A stretch of DNA of 64,000 bases from Anderseniella sp963698275 (GTDB lineage Bacteria; Pseudomonadota; Alphaproteobacteria; Rhizobiales; Aestuariivirgaceae), in contig CAVOQE010000004.1 in NCBI GenBank assembly GCA_963698275.1, forward strand, positions 186,001 through 250,000, read 5' to 3'. Numbering within the stretch: position 1 is the stretch's first letter; every line of letters begins with the position of its first letter. The translations under genes and the position numbers were made by a program. This document shows, piece by piece, positions 9,094 to 17,327 of the stretch. The notes below the pieces were generated by a model that worked only from the letters and a program-made list of their open reading frames with translations, did no database searches and was not told the origin of the DNA.

Positions 9094-9969
9094 ATGAACA
9101 CTGTTGCACAGCGCATCCGCGAAAGCGGATGGCTCTCATACATCAAAATCGCCGTTCTTGCCGGCCTGGTCGGTGTCACGGGCAGCCCTGCGCGCGCTTT
9201 GGCGGCAGATGAACTGCCCCTGTTCCGCCAGGTTGCGAAAGTCGATGTGACCACGAGCCTGCGTAAAGTGCGGCGTATCCGGTTTGCCGTGGATACCGAG
9301 TTTCCGCCGTTTGCGTTCAGGGACACTGCCGGCGCCCTGACGGGATTTCTGCCGCTGTCTGTTGATGCCATGTGCACCGACCTTAAAATAAAGTGCGAAT
9401 TCGTGATCCATGATACCGCTGACATGGAAGGCGCCCTGACCGGCAAGGAGGCCGATGTTGCCGTCTACATGAAAGCCCGCGACGAGCTGGATTTTGAGAA
9501 ACTGGAGTTTACCCGGCCGTTCCTGCACCCGTTCGGCCGGTTTGCCACTCGAACCTCCAGCCCGATCAGAAAGACCGATGTTCGCACCCTGGCCGGCAAG
9601 CGCATCGGGGTTCGCGAAGGCACAACCCACGCCAGCTTCATCAAGCAGCATTTCAACCGGTCATTGCTGGTCTCGTTTGCAAATCACGAAGACCTTTATG
9701 AAGCCGCCCGCACCGGCAAGGTTGATGTTGTGTTCGATGACGCGTTTCGTCTGATGTTCTGGTTGCAGGGCACGATTTCCAGGCAATGCTGTCACTTTGT
9801 CGGGCGCGGCTATGTGGACAGATCACTGTTTTCAAAACCTCTGTCCATGGTGGTGCGCCGCGAGGACAATGACTTGCGCAAGGTTCTGGACTATGGCCTC
9901 GACCGCCTGCAGTCGTCGGGACGTTTTGCGCTGATTTACAATCGCTTTTTCCCGCAATCTCCGTACTGA
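9094..9969 (+). CDS. Periplasmic solute-binding protein, family 3 (amino-acid/polar type)
   Basis: A 291-residue type-3 extracellular solute-binding protein. An N-terminal hydrophobic signal (IKIAVLAGLVGVTGSPARALA) precedes a first lobe beginning RIRFAVDTEFPPFAFRDTAGALTGF, the classic start of this fold. The hinge and second lobe follow with LAGKRIGVREGTTHASFI and KVDVVFDDAFRLMFWL. No permease or ATPase gene is adjacent, so it is an orphan binding protein or a chemosensory or storage component. The gene 24 bp downstream (alpha/beta hydrolase) is on the same strand and may be co-transcribed. Ligand unknown. Confidence 0.8.
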   Translation: MNTVAQRIRESGWLSYIKIAVLAGLVGVTGSPARALAADELPLFRQVAKVDVTTSLRKVRRIRFAVDTEFPPFAFRDTAGALTGFLPLSVDAMCTDLKIKCEFVIHDTADMEGALTGKEADVAVYMKARDELDFEKLEFTRPFLHPFGRFATRTSSPIRKTDVRTLAGKRIGVREGTTHASFIKQHFNRSLLVSFANHEDLYEAARTGKVDVVFDDAFRLMFWLQGTISRQCCHFVGRGYVDRSLFSKPLSMVVRREDNDLRKVLDYGLDRLQSSGRFALIYNRFFPQSPY

Positions 9970-9993
9970 TCCGGTCTGGTATTCTGAGGTTCC

Positions 9994-10632
9994 ATGACGC
10001 CTGAACCTGCACCTTTCCTGCATGATGGCCCGGCGGATGGCCCGGTCTTGCTGCTGGCCCATGGCGCAGGCGCGCCAATGGACTCCGGTTTCATGACCGA
10101 TATGGCAGGCCTGCTGGCAGGTTTTGACATTCACGTGGTGAGATTTGAGTTCGCTTACATGCGCGCGCGCCGGGCCGACGGCAAAAGGCGGCCACCGCCG
10201 CGCTTGCCTGGCCTGATCGAGGAATTCCGGCAGGTAATCTCCCGGTTCCCGAAACGCAAGGTGTTCATCGGCGGCAAGTCCATGGGGGGCCGGGTGGCCA
10301 GCATGATTGCGGCAGACCCGCAAGACGGTGATGATATCGCCGGGCTGGTGTGCCTGGGCTATCCGTTTCACCCGCCCGGCAAGCCCGATGCCTTGCGCAC
10401 CGCGCACCTGCCGGCAATCACATGCCCGGCACTGATCGTGCAGGGCGAGCGCGATCCGTTCGGCAACAAGGATGATGTATCAGGCTATGGTTTGCCGGCA
10501 AGCATGCAGGTTTTCTGGTCCGCCTTCGGCAATCATGATCTTGCACCCCCGAAAAAGTCAGGCCGCACGGTTCAGGAAAACTGGAGTGTGGCTGCACAGG
10601 CGATTGTCGGCTTCATCAGTGAGAATGCCTAG
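9994..10632 (+). CDS. Small alpha/beta hydrolase (KANL3/Tex30-like family)
   Basis: A 212-residue cytosolic alpha/beta hydrolase. It shows LLLAHGAGAPMDSGFM near the N-terminus, the nucleophile elbow GGKSMGGRVASM (Ser), LIVQGERDPFG for the acid residue, and a late FGNHDL for the catalytic His. This pattern matches the short 'predicted hydrolase of the alpha/beta-hydrolase fold' family related to eukaryotic Tex30/KANL3; substrates are unknown. The ATG at 9994 follows TGAGGTTCC, an acceptable ribosome-binding site. It probably shares a transcript with the solute-binding protein upstream. Confidence 0.82.
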   Translation: MTPEPAPFLHDGPADGPVLLLAHGAGAPMDSGFMTDMAGLLAGFDIHVVRFEFAYMRARRADGKRRPPPRLPGLIEEFRQVISRFPKRKVFIGGKSMGGRVASMIAADPQDGDDIAGLVCLGYPFHPPGKPDALRTAHLPAITCPALIVQGERDPFGNKDDVSGYGLPASMQVFWSAFGNHDLAPPKKSGRTVQENWSVAAQAIVGFISENA

Positions 10633-10694
10633 GACCTCATCTCGCTCTGGGTATGGGCACTCGTCCGGCTGCGAGTTGTTTCACAATGGATTGT

Positions 10695-10729
10695 GGGATG
10701 CAGGGCCCGGGGGTGGAACCCTGCATCCC
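10695..10729. terminator. Strong hairpin downstream of the hydrolase gene
   Basis: Perfect 11-bp stem GGGATGCAGGG / CCCTGCATCCC with a 13-nt loop. There is no T-run on either side, so it may be a transcript-stabilising 3' structure rather than a classical intrinsic terminator. It lies between the plus-strand hydrolase stop and the end of a minus-strand small gene, so it could serve both. Confidence 0.5.
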
Positions 10730-10745
10730 GAATTGGTTGCATCAG

Positions 10746-11000
10746 CTAAATCGCTGCAATACAGCTCCTATACTTCTGCCACCAATAGCTGGAACCCGCG
10801 CTTCGTGCTGTTCGCAAGTATCTGTAACAGCTGGCATTTTCAACGCTCTCGGCCTGTTGATGCGGCATCACGGACACCACTTTCGAAACAATCACGGATT
10901 GTCTGTTCAAGGAGGGGTTGGTCACCCAGATCATTGCAATGACAGACAGGCCGATGACCAGCGACAACGGTAGAATTTGGTTATGTGCAAAAAGCGTCAT
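10746..11000 (-). CDS. Small single-pass membrane protein, uncharacterised
   Basis: An 84-residue open frame whose start is preceded by a near-perfect Shine-Dalgarno, GGAGGTGA, 6 bp before ATG. Residues about 9-27 (ILPLSLVIGLSVIAMIWV) form one transmembrane helix; the remainder is polar with several Tyr, Trp and Arg residues. I recognise no family. It is divergent from the Crp/Fnr regulator at 11122, with 121 bp between, so it may be a target of that regulator. The C-terminal half is low in recognisable signal, so the true protein could be shorter if an indel is present. Confidence 0.5.
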   Translation of the reverse strand: MTLFAHNQILPLSLVIGLSVIAMIWVTNPSLNRQSVIVSKVVSVMPHQQAESVENASCYRYLRTARSAGSSYWWQKYRSCIAAI

Positions 11001-11121
11001 GTCAAATCACCTCCATGTTTGTCTGTGTGTTTTCGTTGCCTGGTACCCTAGGGCTGCTCACATTTACGTTATGTGAGAATGTGCACATCTCGTGCAAATT
11101 CGATTTTACGTGCGGTAATGG

Positions 11122-11841
11122 TTGAAAAAAAACTCATTGCAGCACATCATCGCCGGCGTGGATGAGATCAGGGAAATACCGTTGTTTGCGGCACTGGCGG
11201 ATGGCGATGCCCGCCGGTTGTCGGTGCATTGCGTCTGGCGGTCTGTTGCCGAGAACGAACTCATTATCGACTATGAGGACGAGACGGCTGAAGTGCTGTT
11301 CGTTGTCGATGGCCGGGTCCGGATTCTGCTGCGTACGGCGTCGGGACGCGAGGTCATTCTCGACGATATGCAGGGCGGCCGGTATTTCGGCGAAATGGCG
11401 GCCATTGACGGGCTGCCGCGCTCGGCCAATGTCACTGCGCTTGAGAAAACCCGCATCTGCGTGATGCCGGCTGCGGTGTTCCGCGATGCCTGCACCACCA
11501 TACCGTCGGTTGGACTGTCGGTGATGAAGATGCTGGCGGACCGGGTCCGCACCCTGAACCAGCGCCTCGGCGAGTATGCCTTCCTGACGGCAAAGCAGCG
11601 CCTGTGCGCAGAATTGTTGCGATTGTCACGTCCGCGCATGGGCAATGAGAAGCAACGTATCGTGTCGCCACCTCCGCTGCAGCGTGAACTTGCCGACAGG
11701 ATTTCCACCCAGCGCGAAGTGGTAACGCGTGAACTGGCCACGCTGTCCCGCAAGTCCATTATCGAGAAAACCCGCGGCGGTCTGGTGCTGGTCGAACCGG
11801 ACCGGCTCAATGCCATCATCGACGAAGCCCAGTCGAAATAG
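11122..11841 (+). CDS. Crp/Fnr-family transcriptional regulator
   Basis: A 239-residue regulator. The cyclic-nucleotide-binding-like beta-barrel spans about residues 20-135 (FAALADGDARRLSVHC, YFGEMAAIDGLPRSANVTAL). The C-terminal winged HTH spans about 165-225 (LADRISTQREVVTRELATLSRKSIIEKTRGGLVLVEP). No Fnr-type Cys cluster is present at the N-terminus, so it is not an oxygen-sensing Fnr. The start is uncertain: the frame opens only at TTG 11122, with GTG 11158 as an alternative. An ATG at 11118 would join the frame if one A were missing from the A8 run at 11125-11132. It is divergent from a small membrane protein gene and convergent with the cocE-like gene. Confidence 0.85.
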   Translation: MKKNSLQHIIAGVDEIREIPLFAALADGDARRLSVHCVWRSVAENELIIDYEDETAEVLFVVDGRVRILLRTASGREVILDDMQGGRYFGEMAAIDGLPRSANVTALEKTRICVMPAAVFRDACTTIPSVGLSVMKMLADRVRTLNQRLGEYAFLTAKQRLCAELLRLSRPRMGNEKQRIVSPPPLQRELADRISTQREVVTRELATLSRKSIIEKTRGGLVLVEPDRLNAIIDEAQSK

Positions 11842-11870
11842 CATTATCACACTGACTTGAGACGGTTTTG

Positions 11871-13885
11871 TCAGTTGAGGTCGCGTTCGATGTCTTCGGC
11901 GAAATCACGTTCAAACACCAGCTTGTCATTATGCCAGGCTTCAATGCGGGCGCTCAGGTGAAAATGACCGGCTGACGAGTGCATTGTCGACCAGGTTTCC
12001 GTGCGCAACACAATGTCATCGCGCTGGATTTCCTGGGTCCAGTGGGTCGTCATGCGCGCCGACAGCGGGTCGTTGGCGCGAATGCTGTGGGTTTCGCGGC
12101 CCACTTCACCGGTAATCAGACCGTGGTCTGCGTTCCGGTACAGGCCGAAATCGTCGACGATTGAAATGGTAACCTCGCCGGTTGCGTCATCTTCGGTCTG
12201 TTCGCGCGAATTTGACGGTGGGCGCAGTTCGACGAGGTCGGCGGGGGGTGCGGATACCGGCTCGGCAAACACCGGCGCAACTTCACCTGGCACAGGCGTG
12301 CGTACCGGCACCGTCAGCCAGGACCTGGCGGTATGTATGTCCAGTGTCACCGGTTCAGGTGCCGGCCACATCATCGGCCAGTAGCTGGTCGATATTGACA
12401 ATCGCAGCTTGTGACCTGCGGCAAGGTGCGCGCCACATCATCCAGCCTGATCCGGCAGAAATAGCGTTCACCCGGTTCAAGCGGTTCAGGATGCTCGTGA
12501 CTGACAATATGGGTCAGGTTCTGCAGCCCATAGCTGATGCGCGAGACACTGCCGTCCGGGCGCACGTCGCTCAATCGGACAGCCAGCAGGGCAACAGGCT
12601 TGTCACTGGAAAACTCCAGTTCCAGTTCGGCCTGGCCGACCAGGTCCATGTCAGCCCCCAGAGCCTGCGTATCGAACACCAGCGAGCCGGCATCATCACG
12701 GGCCTGATCGCCGGCAAATTCCGGCCCCATCCAGATGACGCAAAACTCGCCGCCGTCGCGTCCGGTTGTCTGTGGCGAACTGAGACTGAGGGCCAGGTCA
12801 TCACCGGGGCTCTCACGTAGTCCGTCAGGTGTGAGATAGAGCCGGTTCGGCTGACTGGAGTGGCCGGGCCAGCTTGCTTCCGATATCCACCTGCCGGGTA
12901 TGTGGGGCGGCAGGGCTTGCGGCGGTGTTGACGCCATGACATAGGCGCGCACGGCCGGGTCACGCAGTACCCCTGTCGCCTCGCCCTTCAACCAGAAATC
13001 CCACCATCTCAAGGCTTCCTGCAGGAAACCGATGCGGGGACCGGGAACCGCAAAATGCGGGTACTTGTGCGCCCACGGCCCAATAATGGCCTTAACCGGT
13101 GCTTTCAGATGCGCCAGCATGCGGAATATTGCGTTGGAGTAGGCATCGTTCCAGCCGCCGACAGCCAGTACGGCAGCTTCGATGTTCGAGTAGTCCTCGC
13201 ATACCGAGCCATGCTTCCAGTACTCATCACGGCGCTGGTGCTGCAGCCACCGTGCGGCCAGGAACGGCTCATTATCGAGTCGCTGCATCCAGGTGTCGAA
13301 CCAGCCGTCACCGACCAGCGCCGGATCCGGCGGGCGTGATGAGTAAGACAGCATGGTGGCGCCCCAGCCGAGGTTCTCATTGATCAGGCAGCCGCCCTTG
13401 AAGTGAATGTCATCGGCATAGCGGTCATCGGTGGAGCACAGCGTAATGATCGCCTTGAGCGGGTCGGGCCGCATGGCGGCGATCTGCAGGCCGTTGAAAC
13501 CGCCCCACGAGATGCCCATCATGCCGACCTTGCCTGTACACCAGGCCTGTTCGGCAAGCCAGTTGATCACGTCGACGCCGTCATCGAGTTCGCGCTGGCT
13601 GTACTCGTCCTCCAGCACGCCATCGGATTCGCCACAGCCGCGCATGTCGACCCGCACACAGGCATAGCCGTGGCCGGCAAAATACGGATGTGTCAGCTGA
13701 TCGCGTTCAACGGTGCCGTCACGCTTGCGATAGGGCAGATATTCCAGGATTGCCGGAACCGGTTTGTCTTCCGCATCCGCGGGCAGCCAGATACGGGCGG
13801 CCAGCCGTGTGCCGTCAGACACGGTGATCCACTGGTTTTCAATCTCGCGCACCCGATGTGGAAACTGGTTGACGATTGCGGTCAT
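11871..13885 (-). pseudogene. CocE/NonD-family X-Pro dipeptidyl-peptidase-like hydrolase, frameshifted
   Basis: About 670 residues when joined. The N-terminal alpha/beta hydrolase (from 13885) includes ARIWLPADAEDKPVPAILEYLPY, RVDMRGCGESDG, and the nucleophile elbow GMMGISWGGFNG. A C-terminal jelly-roll domain follows (RLYLTPDGL; RISYGLQNL). The frame breaks near 12418-12423, where RIRLDDVARTLP should continue into AGHKLRLSISTSYWPMMWPAPEP; one base appears to be missing. The remaining domain is read from 12401 to 11871. Relatives are cocaine esterase, glutaryl-7-ACA acylase and X-Pro peptidases. It overlaps the start of the preceding lipase-like gene by 4 bp (ATGA), implying translational coupling and a two-hydrolase operon. 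Confidence 0.83.
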
Positions 13886-14847
13886 TGTGACATGTCCGAA
13901 ATTGCGCAGGTGATGGCGTCAAACATGGCCTTGGCTGCAGGCGATATGTGCCGTGCCCGCAAGCAGGCATGCACCAGTTCGGGTTCATGGCGCACCTGCG
14001 CTGCGACACCTGCCGATTGCAGGCAGCGCGCATAGTCGAAACAGTCATCGCGCAGCGGATCCCATTCGCACGCCACCAGAAACGCACGCGGCAGGCCTGA
14101 GAAATTGTTTTCACGCAATGGCGCGTAAAACTTCGACGACTGGTTTTCCTTCATGCCTGCGCCCAGATACATCTGCTCGTAGTATTCCATGTCGGCTGTG
14201 GTCAGCCCCGGCGCATGACGGCGCGACACATAGGAGCCTTTGGCCTTGTCGCCACCCAATGCCGGGTAGATCAGCACCTGCCCGGCAGGCATTTTCTGGC
14301 CCTGATCGCGCCTTGCGAGACAGACCGCTGCAGCCAGATTGCCACCGGCTGAGTCCCCTGCAAGAACAGTCCGGCCGGGATCGATGTCCAGCAGGCCTGA
14401 ATTGTCGAAAACCCACTTTACCGCTGCCAGGCAGTCATCATAAGCGGCTGGAAATATGTGTTCCGGCGCGAGCCGGTACTCAACGGCCACCACTGTGACA
14501 CCCGCATCCCGGGCAATGCCGCAACAGATGTCGTCATGGCTGTCGAGACCGCCCAGGATAAAGCCGCCGCCATGCATGTATACTGCGCTGCCGCCTTTGC
14601 GGCTTTCCGGCACATAGCGGCGCAATGCAATGTCGCCGGCAGGGCCTGGGCAGGTCATGTCTGTCACCTGCATGCCGGCCGGTCTCCCGGCATGAAAATG
14701 GGCACATAAATTGTTGTAGCACCGGCGTTGTTCGCCAATCGTCAGTTGGGCAGTGTCTGCCGGGTAGAACTGCGATCCGGCCTCCATAAAGGCCCAGATT
14801 CCGTCCTCGTCCGGACCGGTGCGCGGGTCATCCTGCATGATTGTCAT
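13882..14847 (-). CDS. Alpha/beta hydrolase, hormone-sensitive-lipase (BD-FAE/Aes-like) family
   Basis: A 321-residue esterase of the HSL group. It has the oxyanion motif YMHGGGFILGG, the nucleophile elbow AGDSAGGNLAAA, FLVACEWDPLRDD for the acid residue, and ELVHACLRA for the catalytic His. It resembles aryl-acylamidase, carbamate-hydrolase and acetyl-hydrolase members, but the substrate cannot be read from sequence. It is the upstream gene of a two-gene unit with the CocE-type hydrolase (ATGA overlap) and diverges from phoR, with the frames overlapping near 14819-14847. Start MTIMQDD at 14847 is used; 14838 is also possible. Confidence 0.85.
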   Translation of the reverse strand: MTIMQDDPRTGPDEDGIWAFMEAGSQFYPADTAQLTIGEQRRCYNNLCAHFHAGRPAGMQVTDMTCPGPAGDIALRRYVPESRKGGSAVYMHGGGFILGGLDSHDDICCGIARDAGVTVVAVEYRLAPEHIFPAAYDDCLAAVKWVFDNSGLLDIDPGRTVLAGDSAGGNLAAAVCLARRDQGQKMPAGQVLIYPALGGDKAKGSYVSRRHAPGLTTADMEYYEQMYLGAGMKENQSSKFYAPLRENNFSGLPRAFLVACEWDPLRDDCFDYARCLQSAGVAAQVRHEPELVHACLRARHISPAAKAMFDAITCAISDMSQ

Positions 14848-14872
14848 ATTGCCATGGCATCATTTTAAGATC

Positions 14873-16000
14873 ATGTTTCCTTTTATGATCCGGACCCGGC
14901 AACCATCTGACGATGACGCGCGGAACCAGCCTCGCGATGATGAGGCCGGGGGCGCCAGACTGCAACCTGATACTGCAGCTGTTCTGGATGCAATCGTACG
15001 TGCAGTGCCGGATCCTTTCATCATGCTGGATGACAGCGGTATCATCCTGTCCCACAACAAGCAGGCAACGGAGCTGACCGGCCAGGACATGATCGGCCAG
15101 CACCTGTCGCAGCATATCCGCGCGCCGGCCGTGCTCGAAGCAATCGAGCGTGTTGTCGACAGCGGGGCACCGGATCAGGTGCACTACGAACGCCGCACCG
15201 GCGGCGGCAGGCTGTTCGAGGTGTTCATAACGCCGGTAGCAGCGGTTGATGTTGCGCGTGCACCCGCAGTAACTGTCTTGCTGCGCGACCTGAGCACACA
15301 ACAGCAGCTTGAAAAAATGCGCGCTGATTTCGTTGCCAATGCCAGTCATGAACTGCGCACGCCGCTGGCGTCGATGACCGGATTCATCGAAACCCTGCAG
15401 GGCTCGGCCAGGAACGATGCAAAAGCGCGCGAAAAATTTCTCGGCAGGATGCTGGAACAGGCCCATCGCATGCGGCGGCTGATCGATGACCTGTTGTCAT
15501 TGTCACGCATTGAAATGAACCTGCACCGCACGCCGTCTGATCTGGTCGACATGTCCGAGGTGGCGCGCTACAGCGCGGAGCTTATGGCCACACGGGCATC
15601 CGAAGCCAGGTGCGAGATACGGGTCAATGCACCTCTGGGCATGATCGTCGATGGCGAGCGCGATGAGTTGATTCAGATTACGCAAAACCTCATCGAAAAT
15701 GCCATCAAGTACGGCGCGAGCGGGCGTGGAGTAGACGTATCTGTTTCGCATGATGCCAAACGGGGGCGAATTGAACTTGCCGTGACCGACTACGGAGCCG
15801 GCATTGATGCGCAGCATCTGCCACGCCTTACGGAAAGGTTCTACCGGGTCAGCGTGCAGGAGAGCCGTTCCGGCGGCGGCACCGGGCTTGGATTGGCCAT
15901 CGTCAAGCACATTGCATTGCGCCATCGCGGCCAACTCGACATCACATCGCGCAAAGGCGAAGGCAGCATCTTCAAATTCACCCTGCCCGTCTCCGGTTGA
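14873..16000 (+). CDS. phoR: Phosphate-regulon sensor histidine kinase PhoR-like (soluble)
   Basis: A 375-residue kinase. A PAS domain lies at about 40-150 (AIVRAVPDPFIMLDDSGIILSHNKQATELTGQD), HisKA at about 150-215 with phospho-acceptor His in NASHELRTPLASM, and HATPase_c after that with NLIENAIKYG (N box), DYGAGI (G1) and GTGLGLAIVKH (G2). Context identifies it: it is followed by pstSCAB, phoU and phoB on the same strand. Unlike classical PhoR, no N-terminal transmembrane segment is visible; residues 1-35 are polar. Starts at 14819 or 14888 are alternatives and neither adds a clear membrane helix. Confidence 0.85.
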   Translation: MFPFMIRTRQPSDDDARNQPRDDEAGGARLQPDTAAVLDAIVRAVPDPFIMLDDSGIILSHNKQATELTGQDMIGQHLSQHIRAPAVLEAIERVVDSGAPDQVHYERRTGGGRLFEVFITPVAAVDVARAPAVTVLLRDLSTQQQLEKMRADFVANASHELRTPLASMTGFIETLQGSARNDAKAREKFLGRMLEQAHRMRRLIDDLLSLSRIEMNLHRTPSDLVDMSEVARYSAELMATRASEARCEIRVNAPLGMIVDGERDELIQITQNLIENAIKYGASGRGVDVSVSHDAKRGRIELAVTDYGAGIDAQHLPRLTERFYRVSVQESRSGGGTGLGLAIVKHIALRHRGQLDITSRKGEGSIFKFTLPVSG

Positions 16001-16046
16001 GTTCACAAAAGCGGCCGAATAAATTTAATTTTTTCAATAAGTTGAT

Positions 16047-16075
16047 GTGTCATCCAGTTGTCATGTAGTTGTCAC
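16047..16075 (+). promoter_or_regulatory. Pho box (PhoB-binding site) upstream of pstS
   Basis: Three direct 7-mers spaced exactly 11 bp: GTGTCAT (16047), TTGTCAT (16058) and TTGTCAC (16069), separated by CCAG and GTAG. This matches the CTGTCAT-N4 direct-repeat consensus for PhoB dimers, with an extra repeat for a possible third subunit. It lies 105-133 bp upstream of the pstS ATG and just after the phoR stop, so the pst-phoU-phoB genes have a phosphate-responsive promoter of their own. Confidence 0.88.
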
Positions 16076-16179
16076 ACAATTGCATGACGGCAGGCATACT
16101 GGTTACCGCGTTAGCTTTGAAGAGAGGCTCATGAGGAGTCTCTCGTTCAACCTTAAATAGTCATATCAGGGAAAACATC

Positions 16180-17215
16180 ATGCTCAAACGCACCCTTCTT
16201 ACAGCCACTGTTGCGCTGGCTGCCATTGCAGCAGCATCTGCTGCGCAGGCTCGCGACCAGATCCGCATTGTCGGGTCTTCAACCGTTTATCCGTTCACCA
16301 CCGCTGTCGCTGAACAGTTCGGCAAGTCAGCCGGCAAGACACCTGTTGTCGAATCCACCGGTACCGGCGGCGGCATGAAACTGTTCTGTGCCGGTGTCGG
16401 CGCCGATCATCCCGACCTGTCCAACGCATCGCGCGCGATCAAGAAGTCAGAGTTTGAAATGTGCCAGAAGAACGGTGTGACGGACATCATTGAAATCAAG
16501 GTCGGTTTTGACGGCATTACGTTCTCGCACTCCAAGGGCGCATCGGATGTGACGCTGACCAAGCAGCAGATTTTCCTGGCTTTGGCCAAGCAGGTCCCTG
16601 GTCCTGATGGAAAGCTGATCGATAACCCGTACAAGATGTGGTCTGACATCGACGCTTCCCTGCCTGCCAAGAAGATCGAAATTCTGGGCCCGCCTCCGAC
16701 TTCCGGCACTCGTGACGCCTTCGTTGAACTGGTCATGGAACCTGGTGCCGAAGAGTTCGAAATCCCTCAAGACGCTTGCCAAGGAAGACAAGGATGCTTT
16801 CAAGGCGGTTTTTGGAACCATGCGTGAAGACGGTGCGTTCGTCGAAGCTGGCGAGAACGACAACCTGATCGTACAGAAGCTTGAGGCCAATCCGGACGCC
16901 TTCGGCATTTTCGGATATTCGTTCCTCGAAGAAAACCAGGACAAGATCAAGGGTGTTTCGGTTGAAGGCGTGAAGCCAAGCTTCGAAGCCATTGCATCGG
17001 GTGAGTACAAGGTATCACGCCCTTTGTTCATCTATGCCAAGAAACAGCACGTCGGCGTCATTCCGGGCATGCAGGAATTCATGGATGAGTTCGTCTCTGA
17101 AAACGCCATGGGTGAAGACGGTTACCTGCCGGCCAAGGGCCTGATCCCGCTGCCGGAAGAAGAACTGGCGAAGGTCCGCGATGCTGTCAAGAACGGCACC
17201 GGTCTCGCAATGTAA
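16180..17215 (+). pseudogene. pstS: Phosphate ABC transporter substrate-binding protein PstS, frameshifted
   Basis: About 344 residues when joined. The signal peptide ends ASAAQA|RDQIRIVGSSTVYPFT. Phosphate-binding loops are visible: GSSTVYPF, STGTGGGMKLFC and PPPTSGTRDAF. Frame one runs to 16827 but loses homology after EPGAEEFE; the other frame resumes with SLKTLAKEDKDAFKAVFG. Removing one A from the AAA at 16760-16762 joins them. It is the periplasmic phosphate receptor for PstCAB. Everything around it (Pho box, terminator, transporter) is intact, so a consensus error is more likely than loss. Confidence 0.93.
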
Positions 17216-17226
17216 CTCCTCGATCG

Positions 17227-17259
17227 GACCGGCAACCCGGATTGGGTTGCCGGTCTTTT
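17227..17259 (+). terminator. Intrinsic terminator/attenuator between pstS and pstC
   Basis: A 12-bp perfect stem GACCGGCAACCC / GGGTTGCCGGTC with a 5-nt loop, followed by TTTT. It sits 11 bp after the pstS stop and 68 bp before pstC. Partial termination or 3' protection here would give more PstS than membrane subunits, as in other pst operons. Confidence 0.85.
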
Positions 17260-17327
17260 GCCTTTGCAGGCTTTTCCGGATTGCTTGAATTTCAGCCACG
17301 ACGCTGGCCGAAGAAAGTTTCGAGGTT

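Noticed and set aside
10472..10942. A 156-codon plus-strand frame overlapping the end of the small hydrolase gene
   Set aside because: It is out of frame with the hydrolase, has no family similarity, and covers a hairpin and the opposite-strand small membrane gene.
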